From NCBI GenBank assembly GCA_015501595.1, contig JADNRX010000060.1, positions 1 through 64,000 on the forward strand: a DNA stretch of 64,000 bases. Direction: 5' to 3'. Shown piece after piece: positions 34,125-46,475 of this stretch (position 1 is the stretch's first letter; the number at the start of each line of letters is the position of its first letter). The notes below the pieces were generated by a model. The model worked only from the letters and a program-made list of their open reading frames with translations, was not told the DNA's origin and made no database searches. Made by a program: the position numbers and the translations under genes. Source of the stretch: Hymenopellis radicata. Lineage: Eukaryota > Basidiomycota > Agaricomycetes > Agaricales > Physalacriaceae.

Positions 34125-36797
34125 ATGCGGCTTCCATGGCACCTACTAGCGTTAACAGCGTACTACTCTTCGACACTCGCTATCACACCTTCAATACTTT
34201 CTTACGACACCCACAACTACTATGTCATCCACCATGATCCCCGTCTTGCATCGCTGGTCGATGTCGCGCGAGCCCTCGGTGTCGAGATCATCGAGCGGGT
34301 TGGCGAGCTCGACAATCACTGGGTAGTGAGAGCTGAGATTCCATTAAATCACCTTGGCGCAAGAGATGAAAACGCCCGTGATCTCGTTATGGATTCATAC
34401 AGACGGCTGCGTCGTCAGACACGGCTTTCCTCGCGCGCGGACGACATTGGAGCATCGCTGAAACACGTGTCTCGCCAGGTGCCCAGACAGCGGACAAAGA
34501 GAGCGCCCCCGTCTGAGCGTCCGCCTCCTGAGTCGTCCGCGAGAGGCGTCGCAGAGCGGTTAGGCATCGAGGACCCGTTATTCGACCAGCAGTGGCATCT
34601 CGTCAACGACGAATACCCCGAACATATGATGAACGTCGTGCCCGTATGGGATATGGGAATCACCGGAAAAGGCGTTATAACGTCGTTGGTTGATGATGGA
34701 TTAGACTATGACAATGACGACTTGAAGGACAACTTTGTACGTTCATTATACTTCTCAAGTTTGAGACTTTAATCCGTTATAGGATGCTGTCAACTCTTAC
34801 GACTTCAACGACCACCAAAATCTGCCTACTCCGAAGCTGGGCGACGACCATCACGGCACGCGCTGCGCAGGTCAGGTTGCTGCAGGAAAGAACAATGCAT
34901 GTGGACTGGGAATTGCTTACGAGGCCAAGGTCGCCGGCGTCCGCATTCTTTCCGGTCCAATCTCCGATATTGACGAAGCGTCGGCGCTCAACTATGGATA
35001 CCAGAACGTGTCGATTTACAGCTGCAGTTGGGGCCCGCCCGATAATGGTCAATCCATGGAGGGTCCATCTTATCTCATTCAGCAAGCAGTTCTAAAAGGC
35101 ATCAACCACGGTCGCGGCGGAAAAGGCTCCATCTTCGTGTTTGCCAGCGGCAATGGCGCGGGAAATGGCGACCAGTGCAACTTTGATGGCTACACGAACA
35201 GCATATACTCTGTTACTGTCTCTGCGGTCGACTACAAGGGTCTTCATCCTTACTACTCGGAACCATGCGCGGCTAACATGATAGTCGCATACAGCTCCGG
35301 ATCTGGTAAACACATTGTAAGTCCTCACTTTCAATCACCACATCCTCCTTCAACCTCAGTAGGTGACTACCGACAAAGGTCAAGGAAAATGTGCGACCAC
35401 CCATGGCGGCACCTCCGCCGCCGCTCCGAACGCTGCTGGCGTCTTCACTCTTGCTATGGAAGCACGTCCTGATCTCACATGGCGAGACATCCAGTACCTC
35501 TGTATCGAGACAGCTCGCATTGTCAATCCCGACGACGACTGGGAAACTACCGCGACAGGTCGCAAATACAGCTATCAGTATGGCTATGGCGCGTTAGATG
35601 CCTATGAATACGTCAAGGCCGCTCAAGATTGGACTTTGGTTGGCCCGCAGTCATGGTTCAAGACGCATACAGTCCAGCTCGGCGACGGAGTCATGGACGA
35701 GGAGAACAAGTACTCTGGTGGGGAGCCTATTGTTGAGGGCGGTGTCTCAAGCACGATCAAGGTCACTCAAGACATGTTGACCGAGCACAACTTTGACAAG
35801 CTGGAGCACATCAACATCAAAGTCTGGATCGATCATGCACGCAGAGGTGATGTAGAGGTTGAAGTTGTGAGCCCTAATGGCATCAAGAGTATGTTGGCGG
35901 GCAAGCGTAAAAGTGATTCGGACAAGGACGGCTTCCCTGGTTGGACATTCATGTCCGTGAAGCATTGGTGAGACTTGATTTTCAATTTTCAATGCGTGGC
36001 GCTGATAGTACTCTAGGGGCGAAAATCCCATCGGCGATTGGAAGATTCGAGTCTGGGACCAGGGAAACCCAGAACATACAGGCAAATTCCTCGGGTGGAA
36101 TATGGTCTTCTGGGGCCTGGCCAGTGACTCATCGAAAGCAACTCTCTTCGAACTCCCTCCGGAAGATACCATCTTCCCGCCTCATGAGGATCCTGAAACC
36201 GTGACCCCTACTCCTTCTGCGACAAAATCCTACGCCAAGCCTACCGTGCCACCGGAAACTGCTATCGATGGCTCCGCTACTCCGACTGCGCCTCCCACTT
36301 CTACCTCCAGCAGGCCTGCCAGTGCTACGAGCACACCAACGATGGACGAGGGCTGGTTCAGCGGCATGGGTAATCTCGTTTCTCATCCCAAGTGGTTCAT
36401 TGGCGCGATTGGCGCTGTAGCGGTGTTTGGCATCGCGGCAGGCGTATTCTTCTGGAGACGGCGGCGCGCGGCGCGTTCGGACTACTCGTCGCTCCCCGGC
36501 GGCGATGATGTGCAGATGAGCGCTGTCGGGGGTGGTGGTGGAGGGTCGCGTCCGCGGACGAAGGAGCTGTATGACGCGTTTGGGGAGCTGTCGGACGACG
36601 AGGACGCGGATGAGGAGACGCACTTGCGGGGCGGGCATTCGGTGTCTGAGGGGATCGGGTTCCATTCTGGATTCTTGGATGATGATGAGCCGCCGTCGGC
36701 GGGAGGGTCTGGGCAGCGATATCGCGATGAGCCGGTGCCGGATAGTCCGGGTCATAGTAGTGGGGATGGGAGTTGGCAGCATCCGGAGCGTGATTAG
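34125..36797 (+). CDS. KEX2: Kexin-type subtilisin-like proprotein convertase
   Basis: Type I membrane serine protease of the late Golgi, cleaving secretory precursors after Lys-Arg or Arg-Arg. Four exons, 34125-34736, 34783-35316, 35363-35967 and 36017-36797, give 843 residues with no frame break. Signal peptide MRLPWHLLALTAYYSS, propeptide ending near RQRTKR, catalytic Asp in VTSLVDDGLDYD-type block (here ITSLVDDGLDYD), His in GDDHHGTRCAGQ, oxyanion-hole Asn in FASGNGAGNGDQCNFDGY, Ser in HGGTSAAAPNAAG. The P-domain runs from about WFKTHTVQLGDG to WNMVFWGLA. A Thr/Pro/Ser-rich stem, a transmembrane helix (WFIGAIGAVAVFGIAAGVFF) and an acidic cytosolic tail follow. The gene lies between two 200-bp inverted repeats. 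Confidence 0.97.
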
Positions 36798-36933
36798 TTT
36801 GTTGGACTTGAGGATACATGATACCGTTCTTTATTTATATTTTTCGTTGCATATTGTACACTCTTTCAACTGCATCTAATCTGATTGAAAGTGGGACTGA
36901 CCACGTCAGCTAGAGTCATACAGCTCACTCTGT

Positions 36934-37136
36934 TATACTGGAAGACAAACTGAATCCATGAGATTCTAAGGGAAAATGCCCAAATAATTCAACAAATGTG
37001 CCCTGCGCATCGCCGCCGTTGCATTGGTTGCCAGCGGTTGCAGGCCTGGAGCTCCGGCCAGAGCAAGAAGTGCTGCTGTGTAACCGGCATCTTCACGAAG
37101 CAGTCAGTAAGACATTGTATTAAATACATGGTAAGA
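36934..37136 (-). repeat. Right arm of inverted repeat flanking the kexin gene
   Basis: Reverse complement of 33499-33702. On the minus strand it encodes GYTAALLALAGAPGLQPL then ATNATAAMRRAHLLNYLG and IFP with a stop at 36966. Several differences from the left arm are silent (CCA/CCG, GCA/GCG), as in coding sequence. Confidence 0.85.
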
Positions 37137-37536
37137 GATTACCATCAAGGCCGCGCGCCTCCGCAGGTGTACTGGGCAGTGCACCGCCAGCAACAAATGG
37201 CTGTGGATAACAGATTGGGGCGTGGCCCGTTAACGCTGCAAACCCATTAGCGATTCGAATGTGAACAACTTGAGCAAGGCGAATCCTTGAGGACTCAAAT
37301 CAGCAACTCAAAAAGAAAGATGCAGAAGATCTAGACACTGACTCGTCCTGTATGGCATTTAAGCTGGCAAGCAATGGAGGTGTATTGGCATTGAAGCTGG
37401 CATTAAGCTGCGTCAGATTAGCATTTATGACCTGGAGAGCTGCTACGGGATCCTGAATAGAAAGGTTTGTCGTCAGAAGATTCAAAGGATTGCAGACACA
37501 CAGTGCTGGGATCGTTTGGAAGAGGGATGGGGACAA
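36966..37536 (-). CDS. Unidentified gene or fragment sharing its C-terminus with the inverted repeat
   Basis: The upstream frame reads FQTIPALCVCNPLNLLTT, DPVAALQVINANLTQLNA and NANTPPLLASLNAIQDE (minus strand, 37345-37536). The tail is GAPGLQPLATNATAAMRR...HLLNYLGIFP. Both parts are Ala/Leu/Asn-rich and helical, so they may be exons of one small protein, but I could not find a clean splice between them and the linking stretch contains stops. Family not recognised. May be a pseudogene. Confidence 0.3.
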
Positions 37537-37977
37537 TTGGCGCTGGGATAGGGAGCATGTTCATGGCAAAAGGCTAAGAAACATGAACAGGTATCATGTG
37601 AAATATCAATCCTTACTGTCTTCTTCTTCTAAAGACAACGGCAATGCCAAGATCGTAGTGCCATTGCCGTTGATTCGACAGAGTAAAGGCCCCTTCAGTC
37701 AAGCGGGTAGCACTTGCATACCTCGCAAGTTTATAGACGACTTGGTGTCAATCTTTAGGAGTCTATGAGAGTATACAGGAGCATAATTCGCTTACCACAC
37801 TCAGACCATTCGATAATCCTCCACAGTCCAGGCAAACTCCGAGTCGCTGTAGGAGCAGTACTTCTATACTGCTATCGCCGGCGTTCTCCGCCACTTGGCC
37901 CTGGCATGCGTCTAATCTGCGGGTTCTATTTTTAACCGCAGTTATCTGTCCTCGACCATGTGGGGCGCAAAGCTGCA

Positions 37978-37984
37978 TATAAAA
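37978..37984 (+). promoter_or_regulatory. TATA box candidate of the UNC93-like gene
   Basis: TATAAAA 63 bp upstream of the preferred ATG at 38041. The alternative ATG at 37992 is only 8 bp downstream, too close to be transcribed, which helps choose the start. Confidence 0.5.
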
Positions 37985-38040
37985 CAGCAGTATGGGTCCG
38001 CCTCTCTCTTTTTTCGAGTCAGACGACGCTTCCCAGTATC

Positions 38041-39989
38041 ATGCCTGATACGGTTCAAGTCCCGAGCTGAACGACGGCGCTGCAGATGGCAAGGTGCACT
38101 GGTTCCGAAGCACGATCTTCCAGATCATCGTTGTCGGCGGCGTGTTCTTCTGTGTATGTGTTTTGTCGCTGTTGTGCCAGATAGTGTGCTGATTTTTTCT
38201 TTGCTTGATGTAGGCGCCGGTATGTTGAATGATTTTTTCCAGTGTTCGAGAGAGGTGGGCTAATGCTATCCGCAAGGGCATGTACAATGCGCTATCTTCA
38301 CTGGGCGCTGGCGGTCTCGCGACACCGTGGTATGCGAATGCTACGGCGGCTGCAGGTTATGGTGAGTCACATCCTTCTGAGTCTGTTGTGAGAATATGTC
38401 ATTGAACGTGCTATGTACTTGAAGTGTTCATGGCGTTCTTCTGCATCGTCGGAGGAATCATTGTCAGCAAGATCGGCGTCAAGACTGCGCTGACCATCTC
38501 ATCCACTGGCGATATCATGTTAGCTCCCCCCCACTCAAACCCCGCCAAATAACCGTGTTCTCCTATTTAGTTACGCGGGGAGCCTCTACCTCAACTCGAA
38601 AAACGGGACGCAGTGGTTCTTGATGCTCGGGTCTATCATATCCGGATGCACCGATGGGCTCATGTACGCCGTCGAAGGACCCATCATCACTTGTAGGTCC
38701 CATTGACTCGTTCAACTTTCTTAAAAAAATCCAAACATTCGCCCAGCGTACCCGAACCCGATAGACGAGGCCGTATGCTCGGGCTGTGGGTGTTCATGCG
38801 GAACGCAGCGCCCGTTATTGGCGGCGCAATCATCTTCGGCTTGAACTCGTCGACGGACGCGACGGGCGCGGTGTCGCTGAAGACGTACCTCGTGATCATC
38901 GGCATCATGTGCGCGGGTCCGTTCGTGTCGCTGCTGCTCTCCCGGCCGGAACAGGTGCAGCGCAAGGACGGCGTGAGGATTGTCCTCCGTAAGACGGGGT
39001 GGAAGCGGACGTTCGTCGAGTGGTATAGGGTGGTGGCGAACAAGAACGTGAGGTCTTCCGCGCGTTTCTTTAGGTGTATGCGGTCTAATGTGAGATGTAG
39101 ATGTTGCTACTTTGTCCTCTATTCTTCACGTCGTGGTTCTACGGGTCTTACATCGGTGCGCCACCTCCCCTTCCCTTAGTACGAGGTATTCACAACTCTT
39201 TTCTAGGAACCCTCCAAACGCAATTCATGAACGTCCGCACGCGTGCCCTCTGCGCGTTCGTCATCCCCTGGGGCGATATCGCGGGTGGCTTCATGATAGG
39301 CTACTTCCTAGATAACAAGCGGATGACCGTCAAGCAGCGTGCCCGATGGAGCTGGGTAGGCTTGATGGTGATAAATTTGGCGCTGTGGTAATTCCGTGTC
39401 ATCTATCAGATGCTAACCAACGTACTTATCTTCGTGCAGGATCTGGACAGCTATCGTGACGAAGCAATTGGAAGACTCCAAGCCTGAGATTGACTGGACG
39501 TCTGGGAGTTTCTTCTCCAAGACGTTTGTGTTGTTCTTGCTGTTTGATCTCGCGACTATGGCCACGCAGACGAGCTTGTATTGGATCTTGTCGCATAGTG
39601 AGTGATTTCCTTTCCAGATCAGAGCTATCGCCTGATGCATCGACTAGTGTCCGACGATTTCATTTCCCTCTCTTATATGACTGGCACTCTACGAGGAGTA
39701 GAGTGTGCAGGCCAGGCCGTCGCGTATGGTATCAAGTCAAGCGATACCACCGATTGGCTATCCATTGGATTGAACGTCGGTCTCAGTAAGTGTTTGGCCA
39801 ACTGTCCAAGAAGTTCGCGTTCTGACGCTCTCCACAGTCGTTTTATCATTACCTTTCGCATGGGCCGTCGTTCGCAAAATTGGTGTGGAAGACTTCGACA
39901 TCGTCCGTCTTTCTGAATTAGACGAGACCCCCGGTAGCCCCGTAGACGTCAAAAGTATCTCTGACGAAAAGCTTGCCAAAGCTGTATGA
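38041..39989 (+). CDS. UNC93-like major facilitator membrane protein, one frameshift
   Basis: Multi-pass protein of the UNC93/DUF895 branch of the MFS; substrate unknown. Exons give MPDTVQVP, ELNDGAADGKVHWFRST, FQIIVVGGVFFC, APG-MYNALSSLGAGGLATPW, YVFMAFFCIVGGI, YAGSLYLNSKNG, SGCTDGLMYAVEGPIIT, YPEPDRRGRMLGLWVFMRN, NLSSTDATGAVS-type loop (here GLNSSTDATGAVS), FVIPWGDIAGGFMIGYFLD and TSLYWILSH. About eleven helices are visible. The N-terminal frame needs one extra C at about 38061-38063 (GTCCCGAG) to join MPDTVQVP to ELNDG. Otherwise the in-frame TGA at 38046 blocks the upstream ATG. It ends SDEKLAKAV at 39989. Introns are short and regular. Confidence 0.85.
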
Positions 39990-40082
39990 CCTACGATTGT
40001 AATGTATGATGAATGCTATCTGAAACGGTGCATAACTGTACAAATAATGATTAAGGAAGAGCATGTAAGTCAATGTCCGGAT

Positions 40083-43000
40083 CTATGTTTCCACTGCCCG
40101 ATAACCCTGTAGAAAAGGTATTAGTTCGCCGTCGACATTGAGGCGGGTCTTGATGAAGAAAGTCAACGTCGGTCCAGGTTCAAACGTCTCTTCAGAAGGC
40201 CCTAAGATCGGCTTCACCCGTTTGTAGAACGAGTCGTACGTCTCGTCGTCGGTATGCAGATCTACGCGTTTCAAGCCTTCGAAAAGTGGACTCTGAAGAC
40301 CCAGGATTAGCCGGTATTGGCCAGAAGAGAGAATAAAAACTCGCCTCGTTATCAGCGTAAATGCGCAGACCGCCTTCTTCTTTGTGCCCCAGTTGCAGCA
40401 TCCAGCGATACGACAACCGAATAAACTCGTGATCAATGTCGTTGCATGCAAAACAAGCTTTGTGTGTCTTCGGCAGGCTAAGACACGAAGCACTCAGTTA
40501 GAGTATCCACAAATAGAAGTGAAGACTTACTCTTTCTTGCACTTTGCACACCACGCGACAACACAGTCCTTCAAAGATACTGGCCGGAAATTAAGGACGT
40601 GCGCGATAACTTTGAAGTTGCCTGGGCTGGGATCATCTCGCAGGTCTTCGACAGTCGTCATCTTGTAGTCTCTACATCGCCGCAAATCGAATTCATATAG
40701 AGGTATTGATGCAGTCGGTGCCGCTTTCTCTGTTTTCGCTTTCACCGGCTCTCTAATGAGTTGTTCATTCAAGCTGGACGGAGGAACAAAACAAGATACA
40801 TACTTCGGTTTCTGTTTAGGTTTCTCCTGAGGCTCTTGTTTCTCTTGAGGTTTCTGCTTGGGTTTCTCCTGCGGTTTCTTCTTCGGTTTTCCAAGGAGCG
40901 TCTCCTTGCGTCTATCAAAAGAAGTTAGTGCTTCCCCAAAGGTCAGACTTGTAGACTCACTCTAATAACTGACTGATACTCGGCGAATGTGTAGGACTAT
41001 CCGGTAAAACCTTGGTAATAAGACAGTTGTCACTGCGGTCGTTCAAATAGCCCCGCATTTTGTCCTGTTTGTTGATCCTGATTCTCACACAGTCGATTAC
41101 ACAAAACTCGCCCACGGCAAGCGCCTTTGCATCGGCAAAGTGCGCGGAGTTCTGGAGCCGAATGGGCAAAACGCGCCCTAGCAAATGATCCTTGTTGTAG
41201 GTGATCTCGGAATGAACGAGAAAATCGCCCTCGGCGCGTAGGAGCAGGTCGCTCTTGGTATAATCCGAAACAAATAGCGTTTGGTCCTCGTCATGAACGC
41301 CAAGTATCTGAATAACTCTCAGACAGCTGCTGGACAGACTTCGATATCGCCTACCTCGGCAACACAGTTGAACATTCTCCCTTCTTGGGCGTCGCCGATG
41401 GCGCTGTATGTACGCTTGCCCGCACCTGTGCCTGCATGCTTGATCACCGTTGTATCTGCACGTTTGACCGGAATTGTTGCTGCACGCTTGGTAGTGCCAT
41501 AAGCGACCTTGCCGCGGGCATCCTCGTCGTCCCGCCATACATCTCGTCGACTGATGGAGAAAAATTAGAGCCAATAGGCACGAGAAGGTATGTTTGGCAT
41601 ACATAAAAAACTCCTTCAAGCGCAAGTTGCTATCTTTGTACTCAGGGTTCAGTTTGGAGATCTTGCGTTCGTTTAGTTTCCCCTCTTCATAATCACCGCA
41701 GACCCTTATACGTAGGTTGCCGAGCGAGTAGATCCCGCCGACCTCCATCTCACTTGCAGGTTGCTGCGCGTCATCCCAGCATTCGATGCTAAGAATATAC
41801 GGCGCCAGCGCTGTTGAGAAGTTTCTACCTGTTACTGGACGAACACGGTCGTTCTTCGTGTAATCGGTTACGAAGATGGTCGTGGTACGATCGCCGGCGT
41901 AGATGTCTACAAGCTGGAAGCTTGTCAGCTGAGTTGCGGTAAGTAAGAAATTTAGGTACCTCGACGGTAACGTCATAATATGTGTCGGCGTGTGCGTCAC
42001 ATATAAGTTGATGTTTTCGAGCGGCTTTCCGCAGGAATGGTCTCCCCACGCTTTCGTTCAGGTCGCAAACGACTCCCAAGTTCTTCTCCTTCTCAGCTTC
42101 CGTTGATTGTTTCCACTGTAGAAGTTGTTTGCAGTATTCGATCTCCTGTGCATTAGGCGTGTGGAATGAAAAAGACCGTCTCTCATCAGATCCGTCGGCA
42201 CCTTGAGGATAGAACAAACCGCTTCCGGATTTGAAGATCGACCATGTAAGTCGATTGTCGTAACCGACAGCTGCACCGGGGCCATTCTACGCAAGTATCA
42301 GCATTTCTCGTGACAGAAGAAATTTGTAGTACCGCTGTTTTAAGATTGCGTAGAATCACAACATCGCCAGGAGCAGGGTTCGGAAGGCGTGCAGCAATCG
42401 GATTGAAACAGTTGATGCTGAGACCCGACAATGTACTGGGATCTCTGATGGACACGACAGCGCAGTGGTCTGGGAGGACCTTGGTTGAACATCAAAATCA
42501 CAAGACAAATGTGAGTAACCTTTAATAGTCGACTTGAGAGCACAAGACACCACAACGCCAACAACATTGAAAAAAGCGTAAGGGGTTTTCGTCGACACGT
42601 CATTCAGCAACGTGTAGCCAGGCTATGACATGGTGAGAGATCAGCTATAGGATCAAAAAACCAGGGCGTACTGGACAAAGGGGATCGGAGACTGGATGAG
42701 GATTAGGCGCGATCGGCGACGTAGAAAGGGAGAGTTTAGGGTGTTCAATAGCAGTGTTTTGCTTCAGTGAAGCCGTAAGGGGTTTCACGATAGACTGTGG
42801 TGTTGGAAAGGAAGCAGTAACGGTATTCAGTCTTGATTTAACTGGCGATGACCGTGCTAAGGCCCGAGCTTGAGCAGCTTTCTTCTCGGACTTGTGATTC
42901 TGGGCGCGCAGTGCCTTTTTCTCCTTATTCGTCAACTTACTCAAACCAGCCTGCAATTCGCACTGTTCAAAAACTCCTCGCAAACTGCCTAAAATAATGA

Positions 43001-43173
43001 CTTACCGTAGAAATGCTGCCCGGCTCGGATTCAAGAGACGACTGCTCGCTGTTGTTGGAAGCTAAAAGGGATTCAAAATCTGCACAAGTCTGAGTGCAGT
43101 ATAACGCACCGCGGTCTCCTTTCTTCGCTCTCTTGGCGGAAGGCGCCGATATTGGGGTACCCTTACGCTTCAT
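40083..43173 (-). CDS. POT1: Protection of telomeres protein 1 (POT1)
   Basis: Telomeric single-strand-binding shelterin subunit. ATG 43173 opens MKRKGTPISAPSAKRAKKG, a basic likely nuclear signal, and an N-terminal Ser-rich region. The Telo_bind OB fold appears at about 42310-42600: PYAFFNVVGVVVSCALKST, VVSIRDPSTLSGLSINCF and PNPAPGDVVILRNLKTA. Two later OB-like units carry matching blocks: VDIYAGDRTTTIFVTDYTKN and QILGVHDEDQTLFVSDYTKS, the second followed by LLGRVLPIRLQNS and VGEFCVIDCVRIRINKQ. The C-terminal part has a CAKCKKE...CFACND Cys pair pattern and ends FLQGYRAVET at 40083. About ten introns. The join within the first OB fold is off by one base in my reading, so an indel may be present there. 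Confidence 0.82.
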
Positions 43174-43654
43174 GCTCGTCAACAAAGGAAACGCGGGTGA
43201 CGTCACATTGTCACGTGCTTGTGACGCTTTCGTGTTCGCGGAGCCGGGCCAATAGGGGCTAATGCGGCTGCAAGCTCGCACGCACTCGCAAATTTGTAGC
43301 CTCCCCTGACGCTGTTTGTCATTAAACGCGGAACTGGGAGACCTGGAAGCAGCAAAAATCTGCGAGTCGTACACGCTCAAGGAGAGTTCTGCGTCAGAAA
43401 TGGACTTCCAACCGCCCTGCCTCCGCTCTGGACTTGAAGACGCTTTTACGGTCGTAGTCAAGTTTATTGCGACTTGCTACTACCATGTACAATGTCTCAC
43501 TGATCGACGGCTCAGCCTCAGGTTCTTCTTCTTTGGCACTCCACAGGGCCTAAGCGCTAAGCGGTAATTAAGCCGTATCTCAAATACTGGGCCACATGTG
43601 CATATACAAAAGCCGCCTGCGGTATCTTACTGAGCATCACCTTTGTCGCCCGCC

Positions 43655-45146
43655 ATGGCTCTTCGGGATATCGACAGCGCGTTTATCGCCGCGTTCTTGT
43701 CCACTCTGCTCTACGGTTAGTTCCTCTTCATTCTCCAACTTGGAACTCGCGCTGATTTGTATGCGTCGTAGGAGCGTACCTCGTCGTCGCTTTTCAATGC
43801 AGTGAACTGCTCTACCACCGATTCAAAGCACGTCGAAATCATTGGTATCTCACCTGCACCCACTGTGTACTCTTTATTTTGATCAGCATCGTGAGCACCT
43901 GTCGTTATGTATCGCCCTCAAAGTTCGACTGATTGTTATCTACCAGCGCTGTATCAGTGTTATGGCTCGCGTCTTGAACGGTCTGGTGCACCAGCGACCG
44001 GATGGCAGCATCGAACTTGGCGGCTTCAGCTCCGCGCAAAGCCTGCTCGTCGGTATCCCATGGATGTTGATCATTGTGATCTCAGATCTATTCATTGTTA
44101 GTTGATCTCATTTGTGCTGGTATGCAGCAGAAGCTGACTACGTTCTCAGATCTATCGCGCCTACGTCGTCACTAAGAAAAGGTTACTTCTCATCGTCATC
44201 CCTCTGTTGTTGATGATGGGTGATTTCGGTGCATCCTAATCTGCTTCGCGCCATACCAAAATCTAAGATCCCAATGCAGCATCCGGCATTTGGCTCGTAA
44301 ACTCGCTGGCCAAGAACACAGATGATAACCCTTTCATCGACCAACTCTCCATGTCTATCAAGTTATTCTGCTCTTTCACTGTGGCCATCAATCTTATCTG
44401 CTCCGGTAACTCTTTCCTTATCATGATCAAGACAAACGAAATGGTGCTTACACTTTCTGTAGGATTGATTGCGTGGCGCCTCCTCAGCGTTCGGAAGAAT
44501 GTGACCGGGTTGACAGTACAGAACGATTCAACTCTTACGAACCTCGTCACAACTATAGTCGAATCGGGTACGTGAGCTCTTCAGTTCCCAAATATTGTCC
44601 TCATTCTTGTATTTCAGCTGCGCTCTGGACGGCAGTTTCGCTCTGCATTGTGATTACCACCTTCCTTGGAAGTTACGTCAATTATATTCTCATTGATCTT
44701 GTAAGTCCTCTTCCGTATCGGAACCAAGAATCTAGTACTGAGAGACTTCCCAGTGTCCGCCTCTTGCTGTACGTCTGTATGATTTAGATTCGGATATTGA
44801 CGTGTATCCATTTCTGTTTCCAGGGGCTTGTAGTAAGTCTCGTAGATGGTGTACTTAACACGGTTGACTGACAACCTTCCAGTTCTCCAACATCATGATG
44901 CGCGTCAGCCGCGGGCAAAGCTATGGCGATACTAATAGTAACACAAACTCCGGCACGCGTCCGAGTCGCACAGAATGGAGTGGCCGCCCTGCAGATCCTA
45001 CAGAGACCAGCGTTCAGATACGCCTGGACAGGATAGTCCACACGCGCGGCGAGGATTTTGAAACATCGAAAATCGGTATGGATGTCTCCACCAGCGCACA
45101 GGAAACTGCTAGTGTTGAGACGCCTTCAGTGTATGACACGAAATAG
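43655..45146 (+). CDS. Seven-helix membrane protein (3)
   Basis: Starts MALRDIDSAFIAAFLSTLLY (ATG 43655). Exons continue GAYLVVAFQCSELLYHRFK, LARVLNGLVH-type loop (here MARVLNGLVHQRPDGS), LVGIPWMLIIVISDLFI, IYRAYVVTKKRLLLIVIPLL, LFCSFTVAINLICSGLIAW, ALWTAVSLCIVITTFLGS and IRGLVFSNIMMRVSRGQS, with a hydrophilic C-tail to ETPSVYDTK. Seven hydrophobic segments with an RAYVV motif after the third or fourth are typical of uncharacterised agaricomycete membrane protein families related in plan to the other two in this window, but the sequence is clearly a different subfamily. Function unknown. Confidence 0.72.
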
Positions 45147-45260
45147 TGAGAGAGGTTCACCGAAGGATTTCGTGTTGGTGATTTTTCTGTGTAACATCAA
45201 GGCTCGCCGTCATTACTTTTTTATCAGTTCTCGGGGTGTACAATATCATATCGTCGTCAT

Positions 45261-46475
45261 TCAAATGTCCTTCTTCTCGTCCGGTTTCTCTTCCGGCTTA
45301 TCCTCAGGCGCAGGCGTCATTTCCTTATCTACATCTTCAAGCTGTGTCTCGGGAGGAGGCGTAGCTTCGTCCTCGTCCTCGTCTGCAGCGTCTACCTCCA
45401 AATCCTCGTTTGGTGGGAAGTACTCTGGGATCAAGTCTCGGTAGACGTCACGGTCCTTGTTGCTCCAAACCACGAAAATGACGCGTTCAAGCTAGAGCAA
45501 TTTTCTATGAGCGCTTCATAAAATATTCAGGATGAGTGGACGCACTTTTGATCCCTCCTCGGTAGTTACAAACTCGCGGACCTCGTTCAACGCTATGTGC
45601 GTGGCGTCTTCAATCGGATAGCCGTAGATACCAGTAGAGATAGATGGGAAGGCCTGCGATAGTAAAACCAATGCAAGGCAACGTACACTGAAAGACACAC
45701 GTACAATATGTTTGAGGGAATGCTGCACAGCCAGTTGTAGGCTCGTCCGATAACACGATGCTAGCTGCTTAGCCTTGGTGTCAACGCCGAGCTTGGAATA
45801 AATGGGTCCAACGGTGTGGATGACATGTTTTCTAGAGCGGCATCATCAGGATGGGGTGTATCGTAGATACTGACGCGCTCCCTTACGAGGGAAGTTTATG
45901 ACCACCGGTGATCTTGGATTCTCCAGTTTCACATCCTCTGAGAGGTCGACCTGTCCAGAGTTGAGAAGCGTCTCTAGCACGAAACAGACGTATTCCGTAC
46001 ATTCTTCTAGTAAGCCCCGCCCCGCCGCAGCGTGAATGGCGCCATCGACTATAGAAGATGAGGAATTTCCCGACAAGTGTGCGTAGGAATCCACTGACCA
46101 CCTCCACCACCTGAATCACTAAGGTGAGTCTTTCTGTACGGTTTGAAAGTGGCACAAGACACACCGAGTAGACTCTTATTCGCCGCATTGACTATTGAAT
46201 CGATCTGAAGCTTGGTAATATCACCTTGGCTACAACATGCATTGAGTAACTTGCTAACTAGTCAGGTTGCACGAACAAGAGAGAGATCCGATTGAGCAGA
46301 GATGCATCCACGGGAACCGCGGCTTGTCCACGGCAAGAATGAAAGCTTTCTTGAACATTTGGGTTAGCGTTGGGATCTCTGCCAACGCGACGAACATGTT
46401 GTCGTTCTCGGATTCACTGTCCTCGGTGTCCGATATTCTGACTGGATCCGGAGAGGGTGTTCGCAATTGAGACAT
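45261..46475 (-). CDS. Macrodomain (ADP-ribose-processing) protein
   Basis: ATG 46475 opens [20 protein letters not shown], an acidic N-tail, then [14 protein letters not shown]. The macrodomain follows: [20 protein letters not shown] (spliced; the ADP-ribose-binding loop), [31 protein letters not shown], and [18 protein letters not shown], then [14 protein letters not shown]. These are the standard blocks of the MacroD-type fold, predicted to bind or hydrolyse ADP-ribose on proteins or O-acetyl-ADP-ribose. A long acidic and Pro-rich tail ([18 protein letters not shown]) ends at 45261. Several short introns. Localisation not evident. Confidence 0.88.

Noticed and set aside
36129..36819. Long minus-strand open frames over the kexin 3' end
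   Set aside because: Arg/Ser/Pro-rich shadows of the kexin stem and acidic tail; no start context or domain, whereas the plus frame is a perfect kexin.
37992..38046. ATG at 37992 as start of the UNC93-like gene
   Set aside because: Only 8 bp after the TATA box and followed by an in-frame TGA. The ATG at 38041 gives the better N-terminus.
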